Of a stretch of 64,000 nt of DNA, positions 1 through 8,279 are shown piece after piece (position 1 is the stretch's first letter; every line of letters begins with the position of its first letter). Origin of the DNA: Pseudomonadales bacterium (GTDB lineage Bacteria; Pseudomonadota; Gammaproteobacteria; Pseudomonadales; Azotimanducaceae); assembly GCA_017642855.1 (NCBI GenBank), contig JAEPOO010000001.1, positions 372,001 through 436,000 of the forward strand, in the 5' to 3' direction. The translations under genes were made by a program, and so were the position numbers. The notes under the pieces were generated by a model. It ran no database searches. It was given only the letters and a program-made list of their open reading frames with translations, and had not been told where the DNA came from.

Positions 1-874
1 CGGGGCGCCGCCGGTGTTGTGCCCACGCCTCAAAAGTGAAGATTGCCAGCGCAATCCAGATGCAGATAAAGGTGATGGCTCGGCCGGGATCAAAATCCTC
101 ATGGTAGACAAAGATCGCCAGGACCAATGAGATGGATGGCGCGACGTACTGGAACATGCCCAGGGTGGTGAGAGATAGGCGTTTTACCGCTGCGGCGAAA
201 CAGAGCAGAGGGAATGAGGTAACGAATCCACCCAGCATGAGGAGCAGATCCGTTGGCATATGATCACCAAACGCCAGTTTCTCCTGCCAGCCGGTCCAGA
301 TAAGAAATGCCAATGCAAAGGGAACGACGAGCAGGGTTTCAATGGCGAGACCGCCGATAGCGTGCAGCCCCAGGTTCTTTCGCAGAAGGCCATAGAAACC
401 AAAGCTGAACGCGAGTGCCAGGGCAATCCAGGGAACACGGCCAAACATGATGAGTTGACCGAGGATACCCAGTGCGGCGATGGCTACAGCGATCCACTGA
501 AGGGGTCTCAGGTATTCCCTGAGAATCACTACCCCGAGGAAGACGCTGACCAGTGGGTTAATGAAGTATCCCAGCGCGGTTTCCGCGATGTTGTTGTTTA
601 CGACCGCATAGATAAACACCAGCCAGTTGATCGCTAACAGAACGGATGTCACAAGCAGTTTCGGTATCAATTTCAGGGGAACACGAAGTTCCGACAGCTG
701 CTTTGTCCAGAACAGGATGGCCAGTAACAGGATCAATGCCCAGATAACACGGTGGCTCAGTATCTCCCAGGGAGAAACATGGTCGACCCATTTAAAGTAA
801 ATAGGTACCACGCCCCAGAAGATGTACGCGGTGAGGGCGTAGTAGACGCCCTGTCTGGTGTTGTCAGAATTCAT
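1..874 (-). CDS. rarD: RarD-type EamA family permease, 3' end cut by window edge
   Basis: Inner-membrane transporter of the drug/metabolite superfamily, RarD subgroup. The translation begins MNSDNTRQGVYYALTAYIFW, matching the usual RarD start, and continues through about ten hydrophobic segments. The typical RarD stretches on membrane helices (such as WGVVPIYFKW near the N terminus and FQYVAPSI near the C terminus) are present. The start codon is at 874-872. The frame stays open to base 2, so the C terminus lies outside the window; about 291 codons are visible, close to the full family length. RarD proteins are named after a chloramphenicol-sensitivity phenotype, but the substrate is unknown and cannot be read from the sequence. 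No neighbour suggests an operon. Confidence 0.88.
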   Translation of the reverse strand, partial: MNSDNTRQGVYYALTAYIFWGVVPIYFKWVDHVSPWEILSHRVIWALILLLAILFWTKQLSELRVPLKLIPKLLVTSVLLAINWLVFIYAVVNNNIAETALGYFINPLVSVFLGVVILREYLRPLQWIAVAIAALGILGQLIMFGRVPWIALALAFSFGFYGLLRKNLGLHAIGGLAIETLLVVPFALAFLIWTGWQEKLAFGDHMPTDLLLMLGGFVTSFPLLCFAAAVKRLSLTTLGMFQYVAPSISLVLAIFVYHEDFDPGRAITFICIWIALAIFTFEAWAQHRRRP

Positions 875-951
875 TACCTTACAAGGAATTGTGGTGCATG
901 TGTTTGCCGGTTTAACTGAAGCTGATTGTTATCAGTAACCGGAGATACCTG

Positions 952-1265
952 ATGAAACTATTTTTTCCCGTCTGTGCCATTCTTGGCGCGGTCGTCACTA
1001 TAGATTCTTTCTGGCTTTCTTTGCAGAGCAAGGCGTTGTGGTGACGTCCTTTATCACCGCGCTTTTTGTCACCGGGGCTGCTGGTGGCTTCACCGCTGAT
1101 CTGCTGATTTTCAGTATTACCTTCTGGACTTTGCTGTTCTTCTCAAGCGGACCGAGTCGCGCTCTATGTGCTTGTAAACCTGACGTCGGATTTAGCTGTG
1201 CGCTGCCGCTCTGCTGTTACTTTGTTGCCGCTAAAGAAGCGGTTAAGGCGCAGCCCTCTCGATAA
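952..1265 (+). pseudogene. DUF2834 small membrane protein broken by frameshifts
   Basis: A DUF2834-like protein can be rebuilt only by changing frame three times. Frame 1 from the ATG at 952 gives MKLFFPVCAILGAVV. A frame 0 stretch (about 1008-1140) gives FFLAFFAEQGVVVTSFITA and then the segment ending FTADLLIFSITFWTLLFF. A short frame 1 piece (about 1150-1185) gives ADRVALYVLVNLT. Frame 0 then resumes with [20 protein letters not shown] to the TAA at 1265. The order (N-terminal helix, FxxLF...DLLI helix, arginine/LYVL helix, ALPLxxY end) is that of DUF2834. The first frame alone stops after 30 codons. The 3' end overlaps the YbjQ gene by 23 bp. Either a decayed gene or a set of assembly errors; DUF2834 function is unknown. 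Confidence 0.6.
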
Positions 1266-1575
1266 CGACCGCTGTTCCTGTGGCGCTTACCATCATCATG
1301 CCGTTGGTCTGTCCGAAGCTCTCGTAGTCGATGTCTACTCCGACCACCGCGTTGGCGCCCAGTTCTTCAGCCCAGTCCTCCAGTTCAGCCAGCGCAATTT
1401 CTCTGGCTTTACCAAGCTCTCTTTCGTAGGAAGCAGATCTTCCGCCCACGATATCCCGTACTGAAGCGAAGATATCCCTGAATATATTGGCGCCGAGTAT
1501 CGCCTCGCCAGTAATGACGCCCAGGTATTTAGTAACTTTCGCGCCTTCGACACTTTGAGTCGTCGTAACAATCAT
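1243..1575 (-). CDS. YbjQ/UPF0145 family protein
   Basis: A 110-residue protein matching the YbjQ (UPF0145) family along its full length. Recognisable points are the N-terminal strand [11 protein letters not shown], the TGEAILGAN segment, the central helix with [20 protein letters not shown] and the [14 protein letters not shown] strand followed by [13 protein letters not shown]. The family forms small oligomeric beta-rich assemblies and has no established biochemical role. It starts with ATG at 1575 and seems to be a single gene. Its stop lies inside the 3' end of the broken DUF2834 gene on the other strand. Confidence 0.92.
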   Translation of the reverse strand: MIVTTTQSVEGAKVTKYLGVITGEAILGANIFRDIFASVRDIVGGRSASYERELGKAREIALAELEDWAEELGANAVVGVDIDYESFGQTNGMMMVSATGTAVVIERAAP

Positions 1576-1826
1576 GAATGTTCTACATTGGTTAGTCCGG
1601 TCGATGATATAGCAAGAGGCGACATGAAGACCACGTTGCTTTATTCGTTATCACGCGACAAAGCGATGACGCTGACGTGGCGCACAACATGACTGCCGGG
1701 CATGGAGACGGCCATGGGTTTGAGATGATGTCGCCGCCTTTTTTGGCGGTTTAATCATGACGGCGGCGGGTATCCGGTTGGCCGCCGAGCCCATTCAGCA
1801 GTTGCGACTTGTACCCGGAACGTGCG

Positions 1827-2441
1827 TTAAGGACGCACGATCAGAATTTCACCGGAAGCGTTGACCGGTCGTTTCAGGAATTTCTCAACAACTTCAGCGT
1901 TATCCAGTTTGTCCTGACACTTTGCAGCGAGATCGTTAAATGGCGGGCGACAAGGATCTGAGATCATGATCTGTTTGACGCCTGCTTTCTTTGCCCGACC
2001 CATCAGTGCGTACAGCTGTTTGGTCATCTCGTCCCAGAAGCAGATATCGGCGCCGAGTATGACATCGAAGTCCTTCAGATAGTCTACGGTCAGTTGATTG
2101 AAGGTCTTCTTCTCGCCGGTCATCTTCGCCTTGTTCATCTCGGCATGTAGCTCCAGGTAAGGCAGCACATTTTCATCTGCGTCGATCCCATGAACCTTGT
2201 TGCCAAACTCTTTCGCGCAGAACAATCCAAGCAGACCCCAGCCGCAGCCGATCTCCAGAACCCTGGATCGCTTGGGTAAAGGGTTCTTCTTCAGATGGCT
2301 CATGATCAGGTAGCTGGAATTCCAGAATTTGTTGCCATGGATTTCTGCCACGTGTCCGTCGCGTTTTAGTTGTCGGACCCTTGGATGTCTTCCATTGAGG
2401 ATTTTTAGGCCAAATGCCTGACGATGCGTTCTTACTGCCAT
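1827..2441 (-). CDS. Class I SAM-dependent methyltransferase
   Basis: A 204-residue Rossmann-fold methyltransferase. Motif I is LEIGCGWGLLG (about residues 62-72), followed by the acidic end of strand 2 (HGIDADENVL). A later VILGADICFWDEM segment resembles the post-motif loop of METTL21/Methyltransf_16-like enzymes, a group that includes protein lysine methyltransferases. The C terminus has the strand pair QIMISDP and GEILIVRP. The substrate is not evident. The gene lies 44 bp downstream of the VOC gene on the same strand, so the two may be co-transcribed. The 250 bp between this gene and YbjQ hold no gene. Confidence 0.82.
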   Translation of the reverse strand: MAVRTHRQAFGLKILNGRHPRVRQLKRDGHVAEIHGNKFWNSSYLIMSHLKKNPLPKRSRVLEIGCGWGLLGLFCAKEFGNKVHGIDADENVLPYLELHAEMNKAKMTGEKKTFNQLTVDYLKDFDVILGADICFWDEMTKQLYALMGRAKKAGVKQIMISDPCRPPFNDLAAKCQDKLDNAEVVEKFLKRPVNASGEILIVRP

Positions 2442-2485
2442 AGATCTAGTTCTTCAGATTGATGTTTTTGCTGTGGGCGAGTCTA

Positions 2486-3361
2486 TCAGTCAGCGGCACC
2501 AATATCTGCCGGCATGTAGGCATCCCGGTCGCGCTGATAGTTAAAAAATGTTTGTTCAGCGTTTCGGTTGACCAGTCTACGCTGGTACATCGGATGATGC
2601 AGCGATCTGACTTCATGTTCGATCTCAAAGAGTGGCGTGCCGGATGAAGGATCGACAATGGTCTGAAAGCGATACTGGTTCTCGTCGCTCTCCTCCGTAA
2701 TCAGCCCGCGCTCGTTCAGGTACTGATGTGGTCCTGAGAATTTGGAGACGTAGATTGCGATGTGGTGCCCATCATAGTCTGGTGGAGGGCGGTGGGATTC
2801 TTTGAACCTGATGAGTTGCTCGAGACCAACGTGAACTTCACAGGCCGTTTTCTGTTTATTGAGTTTGGTATTACACCCCATCACTCTCTCATAGAACCGA
2901 CCAATGCCGCTGGCAGCGCCCTCCGGCACATGAAACTCGATGTAAGGCATGCCTAATTGCATCTCGCCAAAAGACCGGGGGCCGTGAGCCCGAATTTTGT
3001 TTCCCCAAGGACAGATGATGTTTGTGAATTTTTTCCTTATGTCGAAGTCAAAACTTGTATCACTCAGGCGTTTGCGCATTTGCTCTAGTCGCCGATTAAG
3101 ATTGTGCAGGTCCGGGACGACAACACCGATTAAGCCTCGTAGAACCTGTGGTTTGCCCGTTGGTAGATGGAACTGTTGTCGACCAGCGTTTACCCAGACG
3201 TTGTAGGATCCCCAGTCCATATAGGGGTCACGGGTAAATCCGAGGACGCTGACGTAGAAGAATGTCGCGAGGGCCTGGTCCGGCACAGTGACATTGACGT
3301 GCTCCATAGCAATGATATTGCCGACATCTACCGCAGAGCGATCAAACTGTCGTTTGGGCAT
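2486..3361 (-). CDS. Two-domain VOC (glyoxalase/dioxygenase fold) protein
   Basis: The 291-residue protein has two VOC-like modules. The first begins MEHVNVTVPD and runs through FYVSVLGF to QQFHLPTG. The second begins YIEFHVPEG, has FYERVMG, then GHHIAIYV and finally LFEIEHEVRS. These histidine and glutamate positions are where VOC enzymes bind metal, so a metal-dependent lyase or dioxygenase is plausible, but the substrate is unknown. I chose the ATG at 3361; an upstream alternative start at 3424 in the same frame would add 21 residues that do not look like part of the fold. It is divergent from the DUF4139 gene, with about 83 bp between starts. Confidence 0.78.
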   Translation of the reverse strand: MPKRQFDRSAVDVGNIIAMEHVNVTVPDQALATFFYVSVLGFTRDPYMDWGSYNVWVNAGRQQFHLPTGKPQVLRGLIGVVVPDLHNLNRRLEQMRKRLSDTSFDFDIRKKFTNIICPWGNKIRAHGPRSFGEMQLGMPYIEFHVPEGAASGIGRFYERVMGCNTKLNKQKTACEVHVGLEQLIRFKESHRPPPDYDGHHIAIYVSKFSGPHQYLNERGLITEESDENQYRFQTIVDPSSGTPLFEIEHEVRSLHHPMYQRRLVNRNAEQTFFNYQRDRDAYMPADIGAAD

Positions 3362-3444
3362 AGATTTGTTCTCATCCCGGACCTTAAGGGCTGATAAAAT
3401 GACTGATCTGTGGGATGTTTGCAAAAGTAATTTGAAGTGAGCGT

Positions 3445-4854
3445 ATGAAACGACAATTCCTAAATTTTTACAGCGTCAGTTTGGTTACGGCTGCTCTGGT
3501 TTACTGGACATCCTGGGCGCATGCAACACAGTTCCAGCTTGACCAGGGTGATCGCCGATCCCTTGCCTTGACGGTTTACAACAACAACCTGGCGGTCATT
3601 GATGATCGCCGAGTTTATGAATTGCCAAGAGGTGACATAGAACTGCATTTCTCGGATGTGGCGATGACATTGCTGCCACCGACCGTGTCTCTCAAGTCTG
3701 ACGATCGAGGATTCACAGCGACGCAACAGAACTTTCGCTTTGATCTATTGAACAGGCAAACTCTTTTGGAAAAGTTTGTCGGAAGGAAACTGAAATACAG
3801 TCGGTTTCTTCTGAAAGAAGATGCCATAGAAAAGGTGCTGCGAGAGGGCATTCTGCTTTCGCTCAATCCGGAGATTGTTCAGTTCGGTGATGTCATTGAA
3901 GTGGAACCTGAAGGGACCATCTCTCTGCCTTACCTGCCGGAAGGATTGCAGACGTCTCCAACGCTTGTTTTTCTTGGTAAAAACGGCAAAACAGGAGAGC
4001 AGGAAATCAATGTCCGTTATCACGCCAGTGGGGTGAGTTGGGAAGCAGACTATGCGTTGACGCTTGATAAGAAAGCGACACTCGATGGCTGGGTTACGCT
4101 GCGCAACCAAAGTGGTTCAGACTTTGATGTGCAGGATCTGAGATTGGTCTCCGGTCAATTGAATCAGGTGACCAGTCCGCAGCCAATGATGATACAGGAA
4201 AGAGCTTTCGCGATGGATGCCGCGGGCGCACCGGCGATGAAGCAAAGTGCTGTGGGTGACTATCATGCCTATGACTTTCCTGATGAAGTCATCATCAAAA
4301 GGAACGACACCACACAGCTTCGCCTGATTCAGGCAGAGGGGATTTCGTTTCAGCGCACCTACAAAGTTCGTGGGGTGACCAGTAATTATGGCAATCAGGG
4401 CGTTCAGGATGTCTCGCCGGAAGTTTGGGTCAGCTTTAAGAATGCTCGGTCCAACAATCTGGATGAGCCCATGCCTGCGGGCACGGTTCGGGTCTATGAG
4501 GTGGAAGATGGTCGTGAAACCTTTGTGGGTGAAAATCGCGTTGGTCACACCCGCTCAGGCAGCACAGTCGATGTATTGATTGGTCGAGCCTTTGATCTCT
4601 CAGCGACACGAACGCAGACGTCGTTTCGTCGCCTCGGCGAGCGAACGGTTCAGGTCGCCTATGAGATTGAAGTCTCCAATTCTCGAAAGTCGAGAGAAAC
4701 GGTGATTCTGGAAGAGAAAATGACCGGAGATTGGGCGCTGATGAATCAGAGCATGAAGGGTAATAAGGTTGATAGCGCAACCTACGAGTTTGAGCTTGAT
4801 GTGCCTGCTAAAGGTTCTGCCTCTGTGAGCTATGAGCTGCGCATCAACTGGTAG
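3445..4854 (+). CDS. Secreted DUF4139 domain protein
   Basis: A 469-residue protein with an N-terminal signal peptide (cleavage probably after SWAHA). Most of the rest resembles DUF4139, a beta-rich domain. Visible anchors are LALTVYNNNLAVIDDRR near residue 40, the INVRYHASGVSWEADYAL segment near residue 190 that is characteristic of the family, and a C-terminal VQVAYEIEVSN...RETVILEEKM stretch. The DUF4139 family includes mucoidy-inhibitor-like proteins, but the molecular role is not established. It probably acts in the periplasm. The stop codon is three bases from the stop of the convergent VWA gene, leaving no room for a conventional terminator. Confidence 0.8.
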   Translation: MKRQFLNFYSVSLVTAALVYWTSWAHATQFQLDQGDRRSLALTVYNNNLAVIDDRRVYELPRGDIELHFSDVAMTLLPPTVSLKSDDRGFTATQQNFRFDLLNRQTLLEKFVGRKLKYSRFLLKEDAIEKVLREGILLSLNPEIVQFGDVIEVEPEGTISLPYLPEGLQTSPTLVFLGKNGKTGEQEINVRYHASGVSWEADYALTLDKKATLDGWVTLRNQSGSDFDVQDLRLVSGQLNQVTSPQPMMIQERAFAMDAAGAPAMKQSAVGDYHAYDFPDEVIIKRNDTTQLRLIQAEGISFQRTYKVRGVTSNYGNQGVQDVSPEVWVSFKNARSNNLDEPMPAGTVRVYEVEDGRETFVGENRVGHTRSGSTVDVLIGRAFDLSATRTQTSFRRLGERTVQVAYEIEVSNSRKSRETVILEEKMTGDWALMNQSMKGNKVDSATYEFELDVPAKGSASVSYELRINW

Positions 4855-4857
4855 ATC

Positions 4858-5865
4858 CTAGTAAGCCCGGAAGTCGTTCAAGCCCACAAAGGTACCACCG
4901 TTTCGTGCGCAAAGTTCTCGCATCAGAATCGAGAATTTGATGCCAGTCTCCTGGTATCTTGGAGGATTCGCGAACTGAACAGGAAAGCCCACGCCGTGAA
5001 TCCTGACCAGTCTCTCTCCGTCTGCGTTTGCGCGATTGATACGATCGACTGTGTCTACCACACGTTGAATGGACCGTCCGCTGAATTCGTCGCCAAAAAC
5101 GTACAGGCTTATTTTTCGGCCGGGTCGGTAATAGGTGCTGATGGCTTTTGTGATGCCTTCGACCGGTGATGAGTTGGAGAACACATTCCATGACCGCAGT
5201 CGTTCAATAATCGCGCGCCGTCGCGCGTCGGTATCTGGTATCCAGGCTCCGGCATACTGGGTAAACATGTAGTTCCCCATGTCGTTCATCACCTGAATGC
5301 CTTTCAGTCTGGGGTAGACCTCTAGAGTTTCCGCAACTTTTTGTAGCACCAGTGGCCAGGCATAGTTGTACATGCTGCCACTGGTATCGATGATAAAAAT
5401 GACATACTCGCTGTCGACTGGAATACCGCCGATCTTGTCGTCATCCGCAGCTCGCTGATAATCCGCAAGCAAGGTCGCCATTTCCTCTGTAAGGGACTGT
5501 TTCGCCTCTGCGAGCTGCCCTTCGATTTCGGTGGAAATCCGAGTCTTGTCCAGCGTCTTTTTGTGTTCGGCTTGCATTGCAGAGAGTTCGGCTCGCAGTT
5601 CAGCGAGTCTTACGATCTGTTCTTGTTGCATGTCTTCCTTGCGAATCATCTTTCTGTTCAGATCGCGCGCTTCACCGCGCAGATCAAACAGATCCTGCTG
5701 CAAATCTACCAGGTAGCCCTCAAGGTTGGTGATGGAGTCCTCGATAACCACTGGCTCAAACACTTTGGTGAGAACCAGCAACAGGATGATGGCACCGAAG
5801 CCACAGCTGATGACGTCCAGGAAAGACAGGCTGACGCCTTCAATTTCTCGTCGTGACATTCTCAT
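4858..5865 (-). CDS. VWA protein with ExbD/TolR-like N-terminal helix (first of two)
   Basis: Last gene of the nine-gene operon. The 335-residue protein has a short cytosolic start, one membrane helix (residues 13-33) opening with SLSFLDVISCGFGA, a predicted coiled coil (about 40-145) and a periplasmic von Willebrand A domain whose MIDAS-type motif DTSGS is at 160-164. Asp17 sits where ExbD, TolR and MotB carry their proton-relay aspartate. A channel subunit of the TolQ type is encoded three genes upstream, so I infer this is one B subunit of an ion-driven complex. The start is the ATG at 5865, overlapping the upstream TGA as ATGA; a TTG at 5871 is a weaker alternative. It is paralogous in layout to the next gene. 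Confidence 0.86.
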   Translation of the reverse strand: MRMSRREIEGVSLSFLDVISCGFGAIILLLVLTKVFEPVVIEDSITNLEGYLVDLQQDLFDLRGEARDLNRKMIRKEDMQQEQIVRLAELRAELSAMQAEHKKTLDKTRISTEIEGQLAEAKQSLTEEMATLLADYQRAADDDKIGGIPVDSEYVIFIIDTSGSMYNYAWPLVLQKVAETLEVYPRLKGIQVMNDMGNYMFTQYAGAWIPDTDARRRAIIERLRSWNVFSNSSPVEGITKAISTYYRPGRKISLYVFGDEFSGRSIQRVVDTVDRINRANADGERLVRIHGVGFPVQFANPPRYQETGIKFSILMRELCARNGGTFVGLNDFRAY

Positions 5866-6956
5866 GGCCAATCCTCAGGCGGTGACAGAAAAGAACCGCC
5901 GGTTACCTGAGCAAGCTTCCAGTAAGAAGGTGCGGCTACAGGGTCACCTTCCATCGGGAACAGGATGACGTTCACAGGGCTGGCGTTGGGTAACAGTTCC
6001 AGGCTTCGACTGAACAACTCAACCCGATCTCTGGATTCGATCACAGATCTCCTTGGCGCCTCGACACCCATCGTGGGTAAGCTGTCGACGATCAGGAATA
6101 TGTTGTCAGGCTGAGGTTCGAGATTGCGTGCCAGGGCAAAGGCATTGTGCAGGGAAGTGCCTCCTGTCGGCACGGTTTCGCTGATGGATTCGATCACTCC
6201 GTCGGTATCTGCACGTTCTGTAGCCTTGAGCCAATCGCTTTCGGTGCCTTCAATGGCTGGCTGTGTGTCAGCGTTAAAGGTGAAAAGCTGAAAGTTGGCG
6301 TCTTTTGGCATGTTAGCGGTAATCCACTCAACGGTCGCAACTGCGCGCTGCCATTTCGGTGAGGCCAGCTTTTCTTCCTCTGAGAGATTTCGACGCCTGA
6401 TCACGTTAACAATGGTGTTGTCTAACATGGAGGCTGACGCGTCCAGCAGGATCAGAATGTGCTGGCCGCCTACCTTCATGCCAGTTAGATACTGACGATC
6501 GCCTTCGCCCACCACGGTGCGAAGTGCGGTTCCTACCGTTTCGTCGGCAGACACTGCCCCCTCAAGATTCGCCGCTTCGAGTTCAAGGTCCTTCAGCTCG
6601 GATTTGAGGTCTTCGATACTTTCATTCTGGCTGGCGCCATCTTCTAGTAACAGAGCGAGTTCTGCTTCAAGCGCCTTGATTGTCTCGATAAGTCGCACAG
6701 CCATTTCTTCGGTAGTGACGATCTCATCTTCCTTTTCCTCTGCTGTATTTTTCAGGACGATCAGGTTTTCCTGGGCGTCTTTAACTTGCTCCTCGTAGCG
6801 TTTGATCTCCGCCAACAGTTGCGTGTTGATTTCCTGGCTCGTGGTTTCGGTCGCGTGATTGATGATGATGTAAATCAGAATGACCGCGCCGAACCCGCAC
6901 GACATGATATCCAGGAAGGAAAGACTGAAGACATTAAAATCCCGTCTTTTAGCCAT
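5862..6956 (-). CDS. VWA protein with ExbD/TolR-like N-terminal helix (second of two)
   Basis: A 364-residue protein of the same architecture as its neighbour. The membrane helix starts FSLSFLDIMSCGFGAVILI, with Asp16 in the place of the ExbD/TolR aspartate. A long acidic coiled coil follows (about 40-135). The VWA domain has DASAS at 172-176, a MIDAS variant in which the usual glycine is alanine, with a threonine further on in PTGGTSLHNAF. Most of the protein should be periplasmic. It overlaps the actin/FHA gene by 8 bp and the downstream VWA gene by 4 bp, so translation is probably coupled. Two different B-type subunits beside one channel gene suggest a heterodimer, which is an inference. 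Confidence 0.86.
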   Translation of the reverse strand: MAKRRDFNVFSLSFLDIMSCGFGAVILIYIIINHATETTSQEINTQLLAEIKRYEEQVKDAQENLIVLKNTAEEKEDEIVTTEEMAVRLIETIKALEAELALLLEDGASQNESIEDLKSELKDLELEAANLEGAVSADETVGTALRTVVGEGDRQYLTGMKVGGQHILILLDASASMLDNTIVNVIRRRNLSEEEKLASPKWQRAVATVEWITANMPKDANFQLFTFNADTQPAIEGTESDWLKATERADTDGVIESISETVPTGGTSLHNAFALARNLEPQPDNIFLIVDSLPTMGVEAPRRSVIESRDRVELFSRSLELLPNASPVNVILFPMEGDPVAAPSYWKLAQVTGGSFLSPPEDWP

Positions 6957-8265
6957 CGCCTGCGACCGCGATCAGGGAAATGGTTTCACCGGATATCGTA
7001 ATGACATCTCCCAGTTTAAGGTCTTGGGTGCCTTCTGCAGCGCTACCGTTGATCTCAACACTGCCTGATGTCGGCGTTTCGAGGACCATCTGATCGTTTC
7101 GCTTGTAAATGGTGCACACTGGATTGTCACTGTTCCTTGGTCCCTGACTCAGGTCTTCACCGATTTTTAGACCGGAGCCAACCGCAAAAGCCTGGTGCTG
7201 CCAAAGCAGGTGAGACGGTTTGTTTGTCGCCGGAGAGGCTGTTGCCTGCGCCTGTTCATTGCCCGTGCTGATCTGCAGTATGTGTTGTACGGCCCCATCA
7301 CGACTGACGATTTCATCCCGATGAACTGCCGTCGAGCCAATGGCCTTCAATTCTGGGAGATCAAGGATCTCGAGGTTATTGATCAGTCCAAGAGAGCTTT
7401 TTAAACCTGGGAAACCCGCAAACCGGTGGGAAACGAGCAGGGTGGCCGTTTCCCCGGCGGGCAATTCGTTTCTGATCGCTTGCACGACCTGCGGATAAAT
7501 AGATGCGCAAGCTTTGAGCAGGCTGTCATTGGAAATCGAGACTGAGTGTTCGGTGTCTCCAGCGTTTAATGTAAAGGCGTGAGCATTCGCTTCACCCAGC
7601 GATCCGATCCAGTCGGGTAGTTTGTTAAACAGTTGTTGCTCGGTATCCGCGTTGTGCATTGGATCGAAGCGCGTTGTCTGGATAAACTGATCGGCGATGA
7701 TGTTTGACCAACGGTCCTGGAGAGTAAACAGTCCGCTCTCGATCACCGTTTTCACATCTCTTCTGGCCAGTGTGCCGGTGTTGCTGATGTGAGTCAGCGT
7801 AATGCTGTGTAGATGAATATCCAGATGCAGTACTGTTTTCCGGAGCGGCAGGTCAGCCGCTTGCACGATAGCGCTGTCTACAATGCCACGTACGGGGATG
7901 GATGCTTCCTGAGACATACCCAGCAGTAGTCCAAGATTGTCACTGCCGTAGTATCCGGGCACCACAAACACCGCAGTTTCTGCACTGCTGGCAATGGGTT
8001 GCCAAAGGGCTTCCAAGTGGGCGAATGCCAGGTCAGCATGATGGCGAATCTGATTGTTGCCGTTGGCCAGGGGATTGACGTTTAGCTGGCTCCAAAACCG
8101 GTTGTTGGTCCATCTGGGTAACAACTTGGCGTTTTGACTTGCCTCCTCGCCGGTTAAGAGATTGTTGCCGTCCAGCACGGCATAACCGGGACTGGTTCTG
8201 ACCAGGTCACCCTCAACGGAAACCTGGATGCCGGCATCATTGATGTTGAAAACTGCAATGCTCAC
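6949..8265 (-). CDS. Hsp70/actin-fold-like protein with degenerate FHA domain
   Basis: I recognise no named family. About residues 1-330 look like a degenerate Hsp70/actin-type ATPase fold: SIAVFNINDAG at the N terminus in the phosphate-1 position, VLHLDIHLHSITLTHI in the phosphate-2 position, and a late LLVSHRFAGFPGL segment. The C-terminal 90 residues resemble an FHA domain (AVGSGLKIGED, then CTIYKRNDQMVLE, VEINGSA and LKLGDVITISG), but lack the usual arginine and the serine/histidine pair that bind phosphothreonine. There is no membrane segment, so it should be cytosolic. The start is GTG at 8265, preceded by GGAG; a TTG at 8277 is possible but has no ribosome binding site. Confidence 0.68.
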   Translation of the reverse strand: MSIAVFNINDAGIQVSVEGDLVRTSPGYAVLDGNNLLTGEEASQNAKLLPRWTNNRFWSQLNVNPLANGNNQIRHHADLAFAHLEALWQPIASSAETAVFVVPGYYGSDNLGLLLGMSQEASIPVRGIVDSAIVQAADLPLRKTVLHLDIHLHSITLTHISNTGTLARRDVKTVIESGLFTLQDRWSNIIADQFIQTTRFDPMHNADTEQQLFNKLPDWIGSLGEANAHAFTLNAGDTEHSVSISNDSLLKACASIYPQVVQAIRNELPAGETATLLVSHRFAGFPGLKSSLGLINNLEILDLPELKAIGSTAVHRDEIVSRDGAVQHILQISTGNEQAQATASPATNKPSHLLWQHQAFAVGSGLKIGEDLSQGPRNSDNPVCTIYKRNDQMVLETPTSGSVEINGSAAEGTQDLKLGDVITISGETISLIAVAGDG

Positions 8266-8279
8266 AGAATGCTCCAATC

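Noticed and set aside
1733-1750. Hairpin GCCGCC-TTTTTT-GGCGGT as a terminator
   Set aside because: The 6-bp stem has a run of T in the loop and no clean T-run after it on either strand, and no plus-strand gene ends there.
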